64,000 bases of DNA from the NCBI RefSeq assembly GCF_016862515.1, contig NZ_BONC01000038.1, forward strand, positions 1 through 64,000. The letters are read 5' to 3'. Positions within the stretch are counted from its first letter, which is position 1; each line of letters starts with the position of its first letter. A program made the translations under genes and the position numbers. This document shows positions 32,839-40,961 of this stretch, piece after piece. The notes beneath the pieces were generated by a model. The model was not told where the DNA came from. It ran no database searches and saw nothing but the letters and a program-made list of their open reading frames with translations. The stretch comes from Asanoa iriomotensis (GTDB lineage Bacteria > Actinomycetota > Actinomycetes > Mycobacteriales > Micromonosporaceae).

Positions 32839-33555
32839 GTGGTCCCGCCCGACTTCCTCCGGCTGGCCGCGCACCCGGTGCGGTGGCGGTTGATGTCCGC
32901 GCTCGCGGTCAGCGACCTGCGGGTGCGCGAGCTGGTCGGTCAGGTCGGTGAGCCGCAGAACCTGGTCTCCTACCACCTGCGCCTGCTGCGGGACGGCGGC
33001 CTGGTGACGGCGACCCGCAGCAGCCTCGACGGACGGGACAGCTACTACCACCTCGAACTGGACCGTTGTGCCGACGGCCTCGCCCGCAGCGGCGGAGCGT
33101 TGCACCCCGCGCTGGTCGGCGCGAGCGCGGGCGCCTCGCCGCAGCCGGCCGGCCCGGTGACGGTGTTGTTCGTCTGCACCGGCAACAGCGCCCGCTCGCC
33201 GATCGCCGAGGTGCTGCTCCGCGGGGCCGCCGGCGGGTGGGTGGAGGTGACCAGCGCCGGCAGTCACCCGAAGCCGACGCTGCATCCGCAGGCGCTGCGC
33301 GTGCTGCGCGAGCGGTGCGGCATCGACCTCGGCGCCCAGCGCCCGCGCCACCTCGAGTCGCTCGCCGGGCGCCGCTTCGACGTCGTGGTCACCCTGTGCG
33401 ACAAGGCCCGGGAGGTCTGTCCCGAGTTCGGCGACGGCTCCCGGCGCATCCACTGGAGCATCGCGGACCCGGCGGCGGGCCGCGTCACGTTCGACCGCAC
33501 CGCCGACGACATCGAGACCCGGATCAGACACCTGCTGCCCATCCTTGCGACCTGA
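32839..33555 (+). CDS. ArsR regulator fused to thioredoxin-type arsenate reductase
   Basis: A 238-aa fusion. Residues 1-100 form an ArsR winged helix (VRELVGQVGEPQNLVSYHLRLLRDGGLV). Residues 105-238 are a low-molecular-weight phosphatase-fold arsenate reductase with the P-loop VCTGNSARS (C113, CX5R) and the redox pair in TLCDKAREVCP (C187 and C194), the three-cysteine relay of thioredoxin-coupled ArsC. The regulator half has only one cysteine (C77), so classical thiol sensing of arsenite there is unclear. A palindromic operator overlaps its promoter, so it probably represses itself. No ACR3/ArsB pump is in the window. A VOC gene follows 12 bp later. Confidence 0.88.
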   Translation: MVPPDFLRLAAHPVRWRLMSALAVSDLRVRELVGQVGEPQNLVSYHLRLLRDGGLVTATRSSLDGRDSYYHLELDRCADGLARSGGALHPALVGASAGASPQPAGPVTVLFVCTGNSARSPIAEVLLRGAAGGWVEVTSAGSHPKPTLHPQALRVLRERCGIDLGAQRPRHLESLAGRRFDVVVTLCDKAREVCPEFGDGSRRIHWSIADPAAGRVTFDRTADDIETRIRHLLPILAT

Positions 33556-33567
33556 GGAGGTCCTGCC

Positions 33568-33951
33568 ATGACCGCACCGGAGCCGTACGCCAGCGTCCGC
33601 TATCTCGTGGACGACGTGCCGGCCGCCGTGGACTTCTACACCACCCACCTCGGGTTCCGGCTCGGTCACGACGCCGCGCCGGCCTTCGCCGCCGTGCTGC
33701 GCGGCCCGCTGCGGCTGCTGCTGTCCGGCGCCGCCAGCTCCGGTGCCCGGGCGACGCCCGCGGACGTCACCGGGCCCGGCTACAACCGCGTGAACCTCAC
33801 CGTCGACGACCTGGACGCGGAGGTCGCCCGTCTGCGCGCGGCCGGCGTCCCGTTCCGCAGCGAGCTGGTCTCCGGCCCGGGCGGTCGCCAGATCCTGCTG
33901 GCCGACCCGGCCGGCAACCTGGTTGAGCTCTTCCAGCCCGCGGGTTCCTAA
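33568..33951 (+). CDS. VOC (glyoxalase/bleomycin-resistance) family protein
   Basis: A 127-aa vicinal oxygen chelate protein with the paired beta-alpha-beta-beta-beta modules: SVRYLVDDVPAAVDFYTTHLGFRL at the start and NRVNLTVDDLDAEVARLRAAG in the second half, ending GGRQILLADPAGNLVELFQ with the conserved metal-ligand Glu. It contains no cysteine, so it is not an ArsI C-As lyase. A GAGGAGG ribosome binding site precedes ATG 33568, and the 12-bp gap suggests co-transcription with the ArsR-ArsC gene. Its TAA overlaps the TAG of the convergent gene (CTAA 33948-33951). Confidence 0.82.
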   Translation: MTAPEPYASVRYLVDDVPAAVDFYTTHLGFRLGHDAAPAFAAVLRGPLRLLLSGAASSGARATPADVTGPGYNRVNLTVDDLDAEVARLRAAGVPFRSELVSGPGGRQILLADPAGNLVELFQPAGS

Positions 33952-34796
33952 CGCGACCACGGTTCCGCCGGACCGCACGCCGTCGGGTCCGCCTGGTACG
34001 CCTCGTCGAGCACGTAGTCGTTGGCGGGGTTGACCTCGGCGCCGGTCGGGTCGAGGTAGCAGCGGCCCGGCTCCGGCCGGAACAGCGGCCAGCGGTGTAG
34101 CTCCACCCCGCTCGCGTCGTAGCTCGTCAGCACCCCGGCGCCTGGCGCGAGCGGGCCGTTGCTGAAGACGACGAACGTGCCGCGGGCCAGCTTGGCCGTG
34201 CTGCGGTGGCCGGCGCCGTCGTCGAGCACGACCCGAGCGACCCGGTCGCTGACCCGACCCGCGGCGGCCGCCAAGCCGCCGTCGAGGTCCGCCGTCTCCG
34301 CGAGCTCGATCGAGGCCGAGCCCGGCAGCCAGGCCGAGCCCGGCAGGTGACCCATGAAGGCGGCGTGTCCCGCAACACCGATCGAGCAGTAGATGAGCTC
34401 GCCGGCCCGGGTCTCGTAGACGACCAGGGCGCCGCGGCCCGGCTGCTCGACGTGGTTGAGCAGCGTCGGCGGCGCGTCCGCGGGCCAGCTCGGCCAGGGC
34501 TCGCCCGGCGTCTCGCCCTCGCGTATCTCCCCGACGCCGCGCAGGCACTGCCGGCCGGCCTCGCGCACCCGTTCGGACAGCGCGCTGTCGCCGAGCGCGT
34601 AGATCTCGGGCTGGCCGGTCCGGCCGAGGGCGAAGACCGTGCCGGCGACCACCGCCAGCGCCACCGCCGCGGCGAGCGCGAGCCGGTACCGCCGCCGCGG
34701 TCGCGCCGGCTCGGCGATGCCGGCGAGCACCCGGCTACGCAGGTGGGCGTGCCTTCCGGGCGGGAGGTCCCGCTCGCGGGGGAGTTGGTCGGTCAT
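33948..34796 (-). CDS. Single-TM membrane partner of an ECF sigma factor
   Basis: A 282-aa protein: short Arg-rich cytoplasmic N-terminus (about 35 residues), one TM segment (RLALAAAVALAVVAGTVFAL) and a large extracytoplasmic domain with three Cys that could form disulfides. Its start overlaps the sigma stop by 4 bp (ATGA). The topology and coupling suggest a regulator of that sigma factor, but the cytoplasmic part has no recognisable anti-sigma zinc motif, so anti-sigma function is inference. A secreted-domain sensor role is equally possible. Confidence 0.65.
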   Translation of the reverse strand: MTDQLPRERDLPPGRHAHLRSRVLAGIAEPARPRRRYRLALAAAVALAVVAGTVFALGRTGQPEIYALGDSALSERVREAGRQCLRGVGEIREGETPGEPWPSWPADAPPTLLNHVEQPGRGALVVYETRAGELIYCSIGVAGHAAFMGHLPGSAWLPGSASIELAETADLDGGLAAAAGRVSDRVARVVLDDGAGHRSTAKLARGTFVVFSNGPLAPGAGVLTSYDASGVELHRWPLFRPEPGRCYLDPTGAEVNPANDYVLDEAYQADPTACGPAEPWSR

Positions 34797-35359
34797 TTCT
34801 CGCTCCTTTCGAAGGTGCGGGTCAGCCGGCCCCGAGCCCGGCTGACCCGCGATCGCACGGCGCCCTCGGTGATGCCGAGCAGGGCGGCCGCGTCGGCGTA
34901 CGAGACGGCCGACCAGACGCAGAGCATCAGCGCCTCGCGTTCGGCCCTGGGCAGGCGGCGCACCGCGTGCAGCACGGCCCGCATCCGGCGCGTGTCGTCG
35001 ACCCGGCCGGCCACCTCGTCAGCGAGCTCGGTCGCGTCGTCGCGGTCGGGTGGCAGCCGCAGCACGGCCGCCAGCCAGCGCCGGGCCGAGCGCCGTTCGT
35101 CGCGCACGGCGTTGGCCGCGACCGCCAGGAGCCAGGGGAGCACCGACCCGTCCAACACCCGGGCCCGGTCGCGCCTGCGCCAGGCGATCAGGAACGTCGC
35201 CTGCGTCGCGTCCTCCGCCACCGACCAGGACGCGGTGAGCCGGAAGCAATGGTTGTAAACGGCCTTCGCGTGGCGGTCGAACACCACTCCGAACGCCGAC
35301 TGGTCGCCGAAGCGCACTTTGGTCCACAGCTCGCCGTCAGTCGGCCGCGACACGGTCAT
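34793..35359 (-). CDS. ECF-type RNA polymerase sigma factor
   Basis: A 188-aa sigma factor with region 2 (GDQSAFGVVFDRHAKAVYNHC, then DATQATFLIAWRRR) and region 4 (LPRAEREALMLCVWSAVSYADAAALLGITEGAVRSRVSRARG). It lacks regions 1 and 3, as in all ECF sigmas. ATG 35359 follows a GAAGAGGTG ribosome binding site; a GTG one codon earlier is possible. It is the first gene of a two-gene operon with the membrane protein. The promoters it recognises cannot be told. Confidence 0.9.
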   Translation of the reverse strand: MTVSRPTDGELWTKVRFGDQSAFGVVFDRHAKAVYNHCFRLTASWSVAEDATQATFLIAWRRRDRARVLDGSVLPWLLAVAANAVRDERRSARRWLAAVLRLPPDRDDATELADEVAGRVDDTRRMRAVLHAVRRLPRAEREALMLCVWSAVSYADAAALLGITEGAVRSRVSRARGRLTRTFERSEK

Positions 35360-35582
35360 CACACCTCTTCATGGCCGGCTGGCCGGGGTGTGTCGCATCT
35401 TCTCCCAACCGAACGGCTGACCCAGGGTGCTGACCGGCCAGGTGGCCCTATCCGCTACGGCGACCGCAATGGGATGAAACAGACGAATCGGACAAGTCAC
35501 CACGTCCTTGCTGGTTGTGGTGGGTCAGATCTCGTGAATTATTAGGACATCCGCCACAACAAGTAGTTCTTCGGAGGAAATC

Positions 35583-36158
35583 GTGCGAAAGACCGTCGGA
35601 ATCATCTTCGCTTCCTTGCTGGCTTTCGGTGCCGTTCTCGGCGGGGCCGCCTCGGCGTCGGCCGACCCGAGCCACCCGGGCGGCCGCGATGGCGGCGGGA
35701 CGGGTCGCCCGGGTGGCGATGGCGACCACCGCGGCGGTGGCGACCACCGCCCTGGTGGCGGCAACAACAACCGTCCGCCGGTGCGGGTCGGTGTGCAGAT
35801 CGCCGGGATCCAGTTCGACTCGCCCGGCCGGGACAACGGCAGCAACGCGAGCCTCAACGGTGAGTGGATCTCGCTGGTCAACAACGGCCGGCGGGCCGTG
35901 AACCTCCGGGGTTACACGATCAAGGACAGGGCGAACCACGTCTACCGGTTCGGCAACGTCTGGATCGAGGGCGACGGCGGCCGGGTCCGCGTGCACACCG
36001 GCATGGGCCGCAGCAACGGCGACGTGCGCTACTGGGGCAGCCGCTCCTACATCTGGAACAACAACGGCGACACCGCCACCCTGAGCGGCCCGCAGGGCCG
36101 GACGATCGACTCGTGCTCCTACCGCGGTGGCAACGGCCGCACCCGCGTCGCCTGCTGA
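35583..36158 (+). CDS. Secreted lamin-tail-domain (LTD) protein
   Basis: A 191-aa exported protein: Sec signal peptide ending ASASA, a Gly/Asp/His-rich low-complexity linker (about residues 30-65), then an LTD fold (GVQIAGIQFDSPGRDNGS, EWISLVNNGRRAVNLRGYTIKDRANHVYRF, NNNGDTATLSGPQGRTIDS), with two terminal Cys (SCSY, VAC). LTD modules are often found in extracellular nucleases and surface proteins; alone, it probably binds a polymer or protein outside the cell. The start GTG 35583 follows GGAGGAA. A strong hairpin ends the transcript. Confidence 0.85.
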   Translation: MRKTVGIIFASLLAFGAVLGGAASASADPSHPGGRDGGGTGRPGGDGDHRGGGDHRPGGGNNNRPPVRVGVQIAGIQFDSPGRDNGSNASLNGEWISLVNNGRRAVNLRGYTIKDRANHVYRFGNVWIEGDGGRVRVHTGMGRSNGDVRYWGSRSYIWNNNGDTATLSGPQGRTIDSCSYRGGNGRTRVAC

Positions 36159-36178
36159 CACCACACCCAACCGCAGCA

Positions 36179-36217
36179 GTGCGGGCTTCCGCCGGCGAGA
36201 GCCGCGGAGGCCCGCAC
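36179..36217 (+). terminator. Terminator hairpin after LTD gene
   Basis: GTGCGGGCTTCCGC (from 36179) pairs with GCGGAGGCCCGCAC (to 36217) with one G-U pair and an inner short stem capped by GAGA. It starts 20 nt after the LTD stop. Confidence 0.7.
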
Positions 36218-36322
36218 CGCTATGTAGGCGGTCCGGACGTGTCCGTCCAAACTGGCCAATAGCCAGAATCTAGACGAACCACACGAACCGTCGAGATCGG
36301 CGGCAGGGACGGACAACCCCGG

Positions 36323-36351
36323 TTGGCCGGGACGGCGATGACCGGTAGCCT
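36323..36351 (+). promoter_or_regulatory. Promoter of the GlxA-like gene
   Basis: TTGGCC (36323-36328), a 17-bp spacer and TAGCCT (36346-36351) resemble a housekeeping promoter. Transcription from about 36358 would give a short leader containing the AGGAGA ribosome binding site before GTG 36394. Confidence 0.45.
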
Positions 36352-36393
36352 GCGGGGCGGCCCAGCTGAAGTCGAAGATCGACAGGAGACGGT

Positions 36394-38493
36394 GTGCCCC
36401 CCGCAAACGCCGCGCCGATGTTCAGTCCTGAGCTCCGCCGTGGACTCGGCCGATTGCTCACCGTCGCTCTCGCGATCACCGTCGGTCTCTGGATCGCCGC
36501 TCCCGCCAGCGCCGCGACCAACCTGGTGCCGAACCCCGGGTTCGAGCAGTTGGGCACCAACGGCATCCCGACCTGCTGGGAGCGGGTCGGCAGCGGCAAC
36601 AACACCTACACCTTCGGGCCGACGACCGACGCGCGTTCGGGCAGCCGGGCCATGCGGGTCGCCATCTCCCAGCGCGTCGACGGCAACCACAAGGCGCTGA
36701 TGGTGAAGAACGCGCAGTGCGCGCCGAAGGTGACCGCGGGCCGCCAGTACGACCTCTCGGTCTGGTACAAGTCGACCACGTCCGCCAACGCGATCACCCT
36801 CTACCGCCACGACACCAAGCTCGGCTGGCAGTACTGGATCGACCCGGCGACGCTGCCGGCGACCGGGACGTGGCAGTACAAGACGGTGCGCACGCCGCTG
36901 GTCCCGCCGAACACCGACCAGGTCACCTGGGGCGTCAGCATCTACAGCACCGGCACGCTGACGACCGACGACTACTCGATGACCGAGGTGCCCGCGCCGC
37001 CGCCGACCCCGGCCGGCTGCACCGACGCGAGCGGCTGCATCAAGGGCAAGTGGCAGGTGATGCCCTACCAGTCGACGGTGCGCGGCATCCACGCCGTGGT
37101 CCTCGACAACGGCAAGGTCCTGCTCGTCGCGGGCTCCGGCAACGACCCGAAGCAGTTCGCCGCGGGCACGTTCAAGACCGCCGTGTACGACCCGGTGACC
37201 GGCAGCTTCACCAACGTGCCGACACCCGACGACCTGTTCTGCGCCGGGCACGTGCAGCTCAGCGACGGCAAGGTGCTGGTGATGGGCGGCAACAAGGCCT
37301 ATCCGACACCGGACGGCGTCGGATACAAGGGCCTCAAGAACTCCTACATCTTCGATCCGGCGAAGAACACGTACACCCGGATCAACGACATGGAGAAGGG
37401 TCACTGGTACCCGTCGGCGACCATCCTCGGCAACGGCGACGTCATCTCGCTAGGTGGCCAGGGTGAGGACGCCAAGGGCACCGTCGTCACCGAGTACTAC
37501 AGCGACGCGCAGCAGAAGTGGCTGCCGCCTAACCAGGTCAAGCAGAACTACGCCTGGTGGGGCTTCTACCCGACGATGGTGCTGATGCAGGACGGCCGGC
37601 TGTTCTACACCGGTAGCCACACGTTCGGCAAGGGCCGCAACGGCACCGGGGCGTCCATCTACGACATCGGCTCCGGCTCCGTCACCGACGTGCCCGGCCT
37701 GCGCAAGAAGGACGAGCGCGACCAGTCGATGAGCGTGCTGCTGCCGCCCGCGCAGGACCAGCGCGTGCTCACGGCCGGCGGCGGCAACGGTGACACGGGT
37801 GTGACCGCGCACCGGCTGACCGACATCATCGACCTCAAGGCCGCCAACCCCACCTACCAGCCGGGTCCCGACCTGCCGCAGGGCACTCTCTCCGGTGGCG
37901 TGCCGCAGACCGGCACCCAGGGCAAGATGTACGTCTCGCTGGTGCTGCTGCCGGACGGCAACGTCCTGGAGACCGGCGGTGCCCTGCACAACCGGGCCGA
38001 CCCGGTCTACGAGGCGTCGATCTACAACCCGGCCACCAACACGTTCAGCGGCGCGGCGATCGACCCGGTGCCGCGCGGCTACCACTCGTCGGCGTTCCTG
38101 CTGCCCGACGGCCGGGTCATGGCGGTCGGCGACAACCCCGCCAACGGCTCGTTCGACATGCGGATCTCGATCTACTCGCCCGCGTACCTGTTCAAGGGCG
38201 CCCGGCCGCAGATCAGCGCGGTCGCGAACACCGACTGGACGTACGGCAGCACCCAGCGGATCACGGTGAACTCGACGATCACGCGGGCGTCGCTCATCCG
38301 CCCGGCGGCCGTGACCCACTCGTCCGACCCCAACCAGCGGTTCGTCGAGCTGCCGTTGACCGTCAAGGGCAACGGTGAGATCGACCTGAACGTGACGAAC
38401 AACCCCAACGTGGCGCCGCCCGGCTGGTACATGCTCTTCGTGCACAACGGCCAGGGCGTCCCCTCCGTCGCCAAGTGGGTCAAGCTCGGATGA
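36394..38493 (+). CDS. GlxA-like radical copper oxidase (galactose oxidase family)
   Basis: A 699-aa exported oxidase. Order: signal peptide (to about 42), N-terminal beta-sandwich resembling a carbohydrate-binding module (NLVPNPGFEQLGTNG, to about 205), kelch-type propeller, and a C-terminal immunoglobulin-like DUF1929 domain. Copper-radical residues align with galactose oxidase/GlxA: C283 in LFCAGH and Y339 in GHWYPSA (Cys-Tyr cross-link), Y563-H564 in RGYHSSAF and H642 in VTHSSDPNQRF. It oxidises a primary alcohol or small aldehyde with release of H2O2; in Streptomyces GlxA acts with CslA in glycan deposition at hyphal tips. No cslA is adjacent here. Confidence 0.92.
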   Translation: MPPANAAPMFSPELRRGLGRLLTVALAITVGLWIAAPASAATNLVPNPGFEQLGTNGIPTCWERVGSGNNTYTFGPTTDARSGSRAMRVAISQRVDGNHKALMVKNAQCAPKVTAGRQYDLSVWYKSTTSANAITLYRHDTKLGWQYWIDPATLPATGTWQYKTVRTPLVPPNTDQVTWGVSIYSTGTLTTDDYSMTEVPAPPPTPAGCTDASGCIKGKWQVMPYQSTVRGIHAVVLDNGKVLLVAGSGNDPKQFAAGTFKTAVYDPVTGSFTNVPTPDDLFCAGHVQLSDGKVLVMGGNKAYPTPDGVGYKGLKNSYIFDPAKNTYTRINDMEKGHWYPSATILGNGDVISLGGQGEDAKGTVVTEYYSDAQQKWLPPNQVKQNYAWWGFYPTMVLMQDGRLFYTGSHTFGKGRNGTGASIYDIGSGSVTDVPGLRKKDERDQSMSVLLPPAQDQRVLTAGGGNGDTGVTAHRLTDIIDLKAANPTYQPGPDLPQGTLSGGVPQTGTQGKMYVSLVLLPDGNVLETGGALHNRADPVYEASIYNPATNTFSGAAIDPVPRGYHSSAFLLPDGRVMAVGDNPANGSFDMRISIYSPAYLFKGARPQISAVANTDWTYGSTQRITVNSTITRASLIRPAAVTHSSDPNQRFVELPLTVKGNGEIDLNVTNNPNVAPPGWYMLFVHNGQGVPSVAKWVKLG

Positions 38494-39041
38494 CCCGTTG
38501 GTACGGGGCCGTCGCCGAATGGGTGCGGGCCCGCAGCCGCCGCGAGCGCCTCGGCCTCGCGGCGGCCCCCGTGGTGGTCGTGCTCGCCGTCGTCGTGGCC
38601 TTGCTGGTCACGGGCGGCGGTGACGGCGAGGGCCGTTGGCAGGCGGGCAGCACCGCCGAGGCGCCGGCCGACGGGTCCGCGGCGGACAGTGGCGTCGGCG
38701 AAAAGCCGGAGGAGCGCGGCCAGGACGGGCCGGACCCCGTCGGCCCGACGGGAGCGCCGCCGCCGCTGGTGCAGCCGTTCGCCCAGCAGCCGGGCGCCAA
38801 GCCGAACCCGCCGTTGCCGTCGCCCACCGCCGGCCTCGAGATCCCCGAGGGCACCGACGGCTGCGACCACGCGTACGGCGACCGCAGCATCTGTGTGCCC
38901 TGGGTGTTCCCGGAGGGCGTCACCGACAAGTGCGCGTGGCTGCGGGAACGCGGCTTCGGCGAGCTGCCGGTCACCGGTGACCGCGACCGGCACGGCCTGG
39001 ACGCCAACGGCGACGGCACCGCCTGCGGCTCCGGAGACTGA
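38490..39041 (+). CDS. Membrane-anchored protein with excalibur-like calcium motif
   Basis: A 183-aa protein coupled to the GlxA-like gene by an ATGA overlap. It has a basic N-terminus, one TM segment (LGLAAAPVVVVLAVVVALLV), a Pro/Gly-rich disordered stretch of about 70 residues, and a compact C-terminal domain with three or four Cys ending DRDRHGLDANGDGTACGSGD. That end is the excalibur-type Asp-rich calcium-binding loop with its Cys. The domain should lie outside the membrane, close to the secreted copper oxidase; a chaperone, anchor or maturation partner role is inference from the coupling. Confidence 0.75.
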   Translation: MTRWYGAVAEWVRARSRRERLGLAAAPVVVVLAVVVALLVTGGGDGEGRWQAGSTAEAPADGSAADSGVGEKPEERGQDGPDPVGPTGAPPPLVQPFAQQPGAKPNPPLPSPTAGLEIPEGTDGCDHAYGDRSICVPWVFPEGVTDKCAWLRERGFGELPVTGDRDRHGLDANGDGTACGSGD

Positions 39042-39048
39042 CACCGTC

Positions 39049-40257
39049 CTAACGGGACAGTGCCGCTCCGCGCACGTAGACGGCCTTGACGGCGTGCAGG
39101 GCGGCGAGGTCGGTCAGCGGGTCGCCGTCGATCGCGAGCAGGTCGGCGTCGTAGCCCGGTGCGATCCGGCCCTTGCGGTCACCCAGGCCGAGCACCGTCG
39201 CGGCCTTGGACGTGCTGGCCCGCAAGGCCTCGGCGGGCGGCATGCCGAGGACGCCGTGCAGCATGCCGACCGCCCAGCGCAGCACGTCCGGCGGCTTGAC
39301 CGTTGCGATGCCGGCGTCGGTGCCGGGGATCAGGTCGACGCCGCCCGCGTAGAGCCTGCGGAAGTTGGAGGCCATGGCCGGCGCGCGTGCCACCATCCCC
39401 GGCGGCGGCGCCACGCCCGGTGCCAGCGCGAGACCGGCCGTGAGCCCGACGGTGACCGGCGCCGCGGCCAGCGCGGCGACCAGGTCGTCCGGGATCGGGT
39501 CCACCCCGTCGGCGGTCATCAGCGTGACGTGCTCGAGCCCCTCGACGCCCGCCGCGAGCGCCGCGCGGACCGCCGCCAGACCGTGTGCGTGCGCCACGAT
39601 CGGCAGCCCGCACGCGTGCGCCTCGTCGACCGCCGCACGCAACTCCGCCGCCGTGAACTGCGACAGCTCCGGGCGGCTGCCCGGGGTCAGGTTGCCGCCA
39701 CTGGCCATGATCTTGATGACGTCGACGCCGCGGCCGGCGTGTGCCCGCACCACGGAGCGCACACCGTCCACACCGGACGCTTCGCCGCCCAGGTAGTGGC
39801 AGTGGCCGCCGGGGGTCGTGACCGGTGGGCCGGCGGCGAGCACGGTCGGCAGCGTGTGGTCGGTGGCCGCGGCGGCCCGCACGCGCAGGGCCAGGTGGCC
39901 GCGGTCGCCGAGGTCGCGCACCGTGGTCACGCCGCCCGCGGCGGTGTGCCGCGCGGCGACCAGCATCGCCTCGTAGGCTTCCGCGTCGTCCCGGGCGGCC
40001 AGCGCCGCCACCGGGTCGTCGGACGCGTCGAAGGCCAGGTGCACATGGCCGTCGACCAGGCCGGGCAGCAGTGTGGCCCCGCCCAGGTCGACCACCTCCG
40101 CCTCGTCCGGTGCGGCCGTGCCGACCGCGACGATCCGGCCGGTGCCGGCGTCGATCGTGACCACGGGATCGGGGGTGAGCGGGCCGCCGGAACCGTCGAA
40201 GAGCCACGCGGCCCGGACAGCGGTGAGCCGCCGGCGCGGCGTCGCGGTGGTGGTCAT
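39049..40257 (-). CDS. Amidohydrolase family protein (prolidase-like)
   Basis: A 402-aa metal-dependent hydrolase. Metal site: H-x-H in LVDGHVHLAF, carbamylatable Lys in DVIKIMASGG, His in PIVAHAHGLA and GLEHVTLM, Asp in IPGTDAGIATV. It resembles the Xaa-Pro dipeptidase/imidazolonepropionase-like branch. No signal peptide. It is unlike the amidohydrolase at 1213-2262 apart from family motifs. The GlxA operon ends 8 bp from its stop, so transcripts converge with almost no room for a terminator. Confidence 0.88.
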   Translation of the reverse strand: MTTTATPRRRLTAVRAAWLFDGSGGPLTPDPVVTIDAGTGRIVAVGTAAPDEAEVVDLGGATLLPGLVDGHVHLAFDASDDPVAALAARDDAEAYEAMLVAARHTAAGGVTTVRDLGDRGHLALRVRAAAATDHTLPTVLAAGPPVTTPGGHCHYLGGEASGVDGVRSVVRAHAGRGVDVIKIMASGGNLTPGSRPELSQFTAAELRAAVDEAHACGLPIVAHAHGLAAVRAALAAGVEGLEHVTLMTADGVDPIPDDLVAALAAAPVTVGLTAGLALAPGVAPPPGMVARAPAMASNFRRLYAGGVDLIPGTDAGIATVKPPDVLRWAVGMLHGVLGMPPAEALRASTSKAATVLGLGDRKGRIAPGYDADLLAIDGDPLTDLAALHAVKAVYVRGAALSR

Positions 40258-40310
40258 GCCGGGAGTGTCCGCCGACGGGCGCCGGGACGCCGTCAGCTTC
40301 CGTACACCCG

Positions 40311-40316
40311 TAGGGT
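40311..40316 (+). promoter_or_regulatory. -10 box (TAGGGT), leaderless start
   Basis: TAGGGT is 6 nt before ATG 40323 of the MBL-fold gene, favouring that ATG over the in-frame TTG at 40317. Confidence 0.45.
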
Positions 40317-40322
40317 TTGATC

Positions 40323-40961
40323 ATGCAGCTCACCAAGTACACCCATGCCTGTGTACGACTCGACGACCGCGACCGCCGGTTGCTGGTCGACCCGGGGATC
40401 TGGACCGAGCCGGCGGCGTACGCGGACGTCACGGACATCCTGGTCACCCACGAGCACGCCGACCACTTCGACGTCGCGCACGTCGCGTCGCTGCTCGCGG
40501 CGCGGGAGCTGCGGATCTACGGCCCGGCCGGGCTGCGGGCGGCGGCCGAGGAGGACGGCGCGCCCGAGGTCGCCGCGGCGATCCAGCCGGTCGCGACCGG
40601 CGACGTGTTCACCGCGGCCGGCTTCGAGGTGCGCGCGGTCGGCGGCGCACACGCCAAGACCTACGAGAACCTGCCGGGCTGCGACAACGTCGGTTTCCTG
40701 GTCGCGGGCGTCTACCACCCGGGCGACTCGTACTTCGTGCCGGCGGAGCCGGTGGAGACGCTGCTCGTGCCGGCCAGCGGTCCGTGGACCAAGCTGTCGG
40801 AGGCCCTGGACTTCACCCGCGCGGTGGCGCCGGCCCGGGCGTTCCCGATCCACGACGCGATGTTCTCGGACCGCGGCAACGGCAACTTCGACGGCTGGCT
40901 GGGGGAGAAGGGTCAGACGGCGTACGCGCGCGTTCCGGTGGGGGAGTCGGTCACGTTCTGA
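40323..40961 (+). CDS. MBL-fold metallohydrolase
   Basis: A 212-aa metallo-beta-lactamase-fold protein related to UlaG/YtnP-like hydrolases. The metal motif is VTHEHADHFD, with further ligands in VGGAHAKTYENLP (His), YHPGDSYF (Asp) and FPIHDAMFSD (His). The N-terminal MQLTKYTHACVRL is typical of small UlaG-like members. No signal peptide; substrate unknown (phosphodiester or lactone types are common). ATG 40323 follows the TAGGGT box. It overlaps the convergent DapA-like gene by 11 bp. Confidence 0.85.
   Translation: MQLTKYTHACVRLDDRDRRLLVDPGIWTEPAAYADVTDILVTHEHADHFDVAHVASLLAARELRIYGPAGLRAAAEEDGAPEVAAAIQPVATGDVFTAAGFEVRAVGGAHAKTYENLPGCDNVGFLVAGVYHPGDSYFVPAEPVETLLVPASGPWTKLSEALDFTRAVAPARAFPIHDAMFSDRGNGNFDGWLGEKGQTAYARVPVGESVTF

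Noticed and set aside
33568-33951. ArsI C-As lyase (VOC) in an arsenic operon
   Set aside because: It follows the ArsR-ArsC gene, but it has no cysteine at all, so the ArsI arsenic-binding Cys pair is missing.
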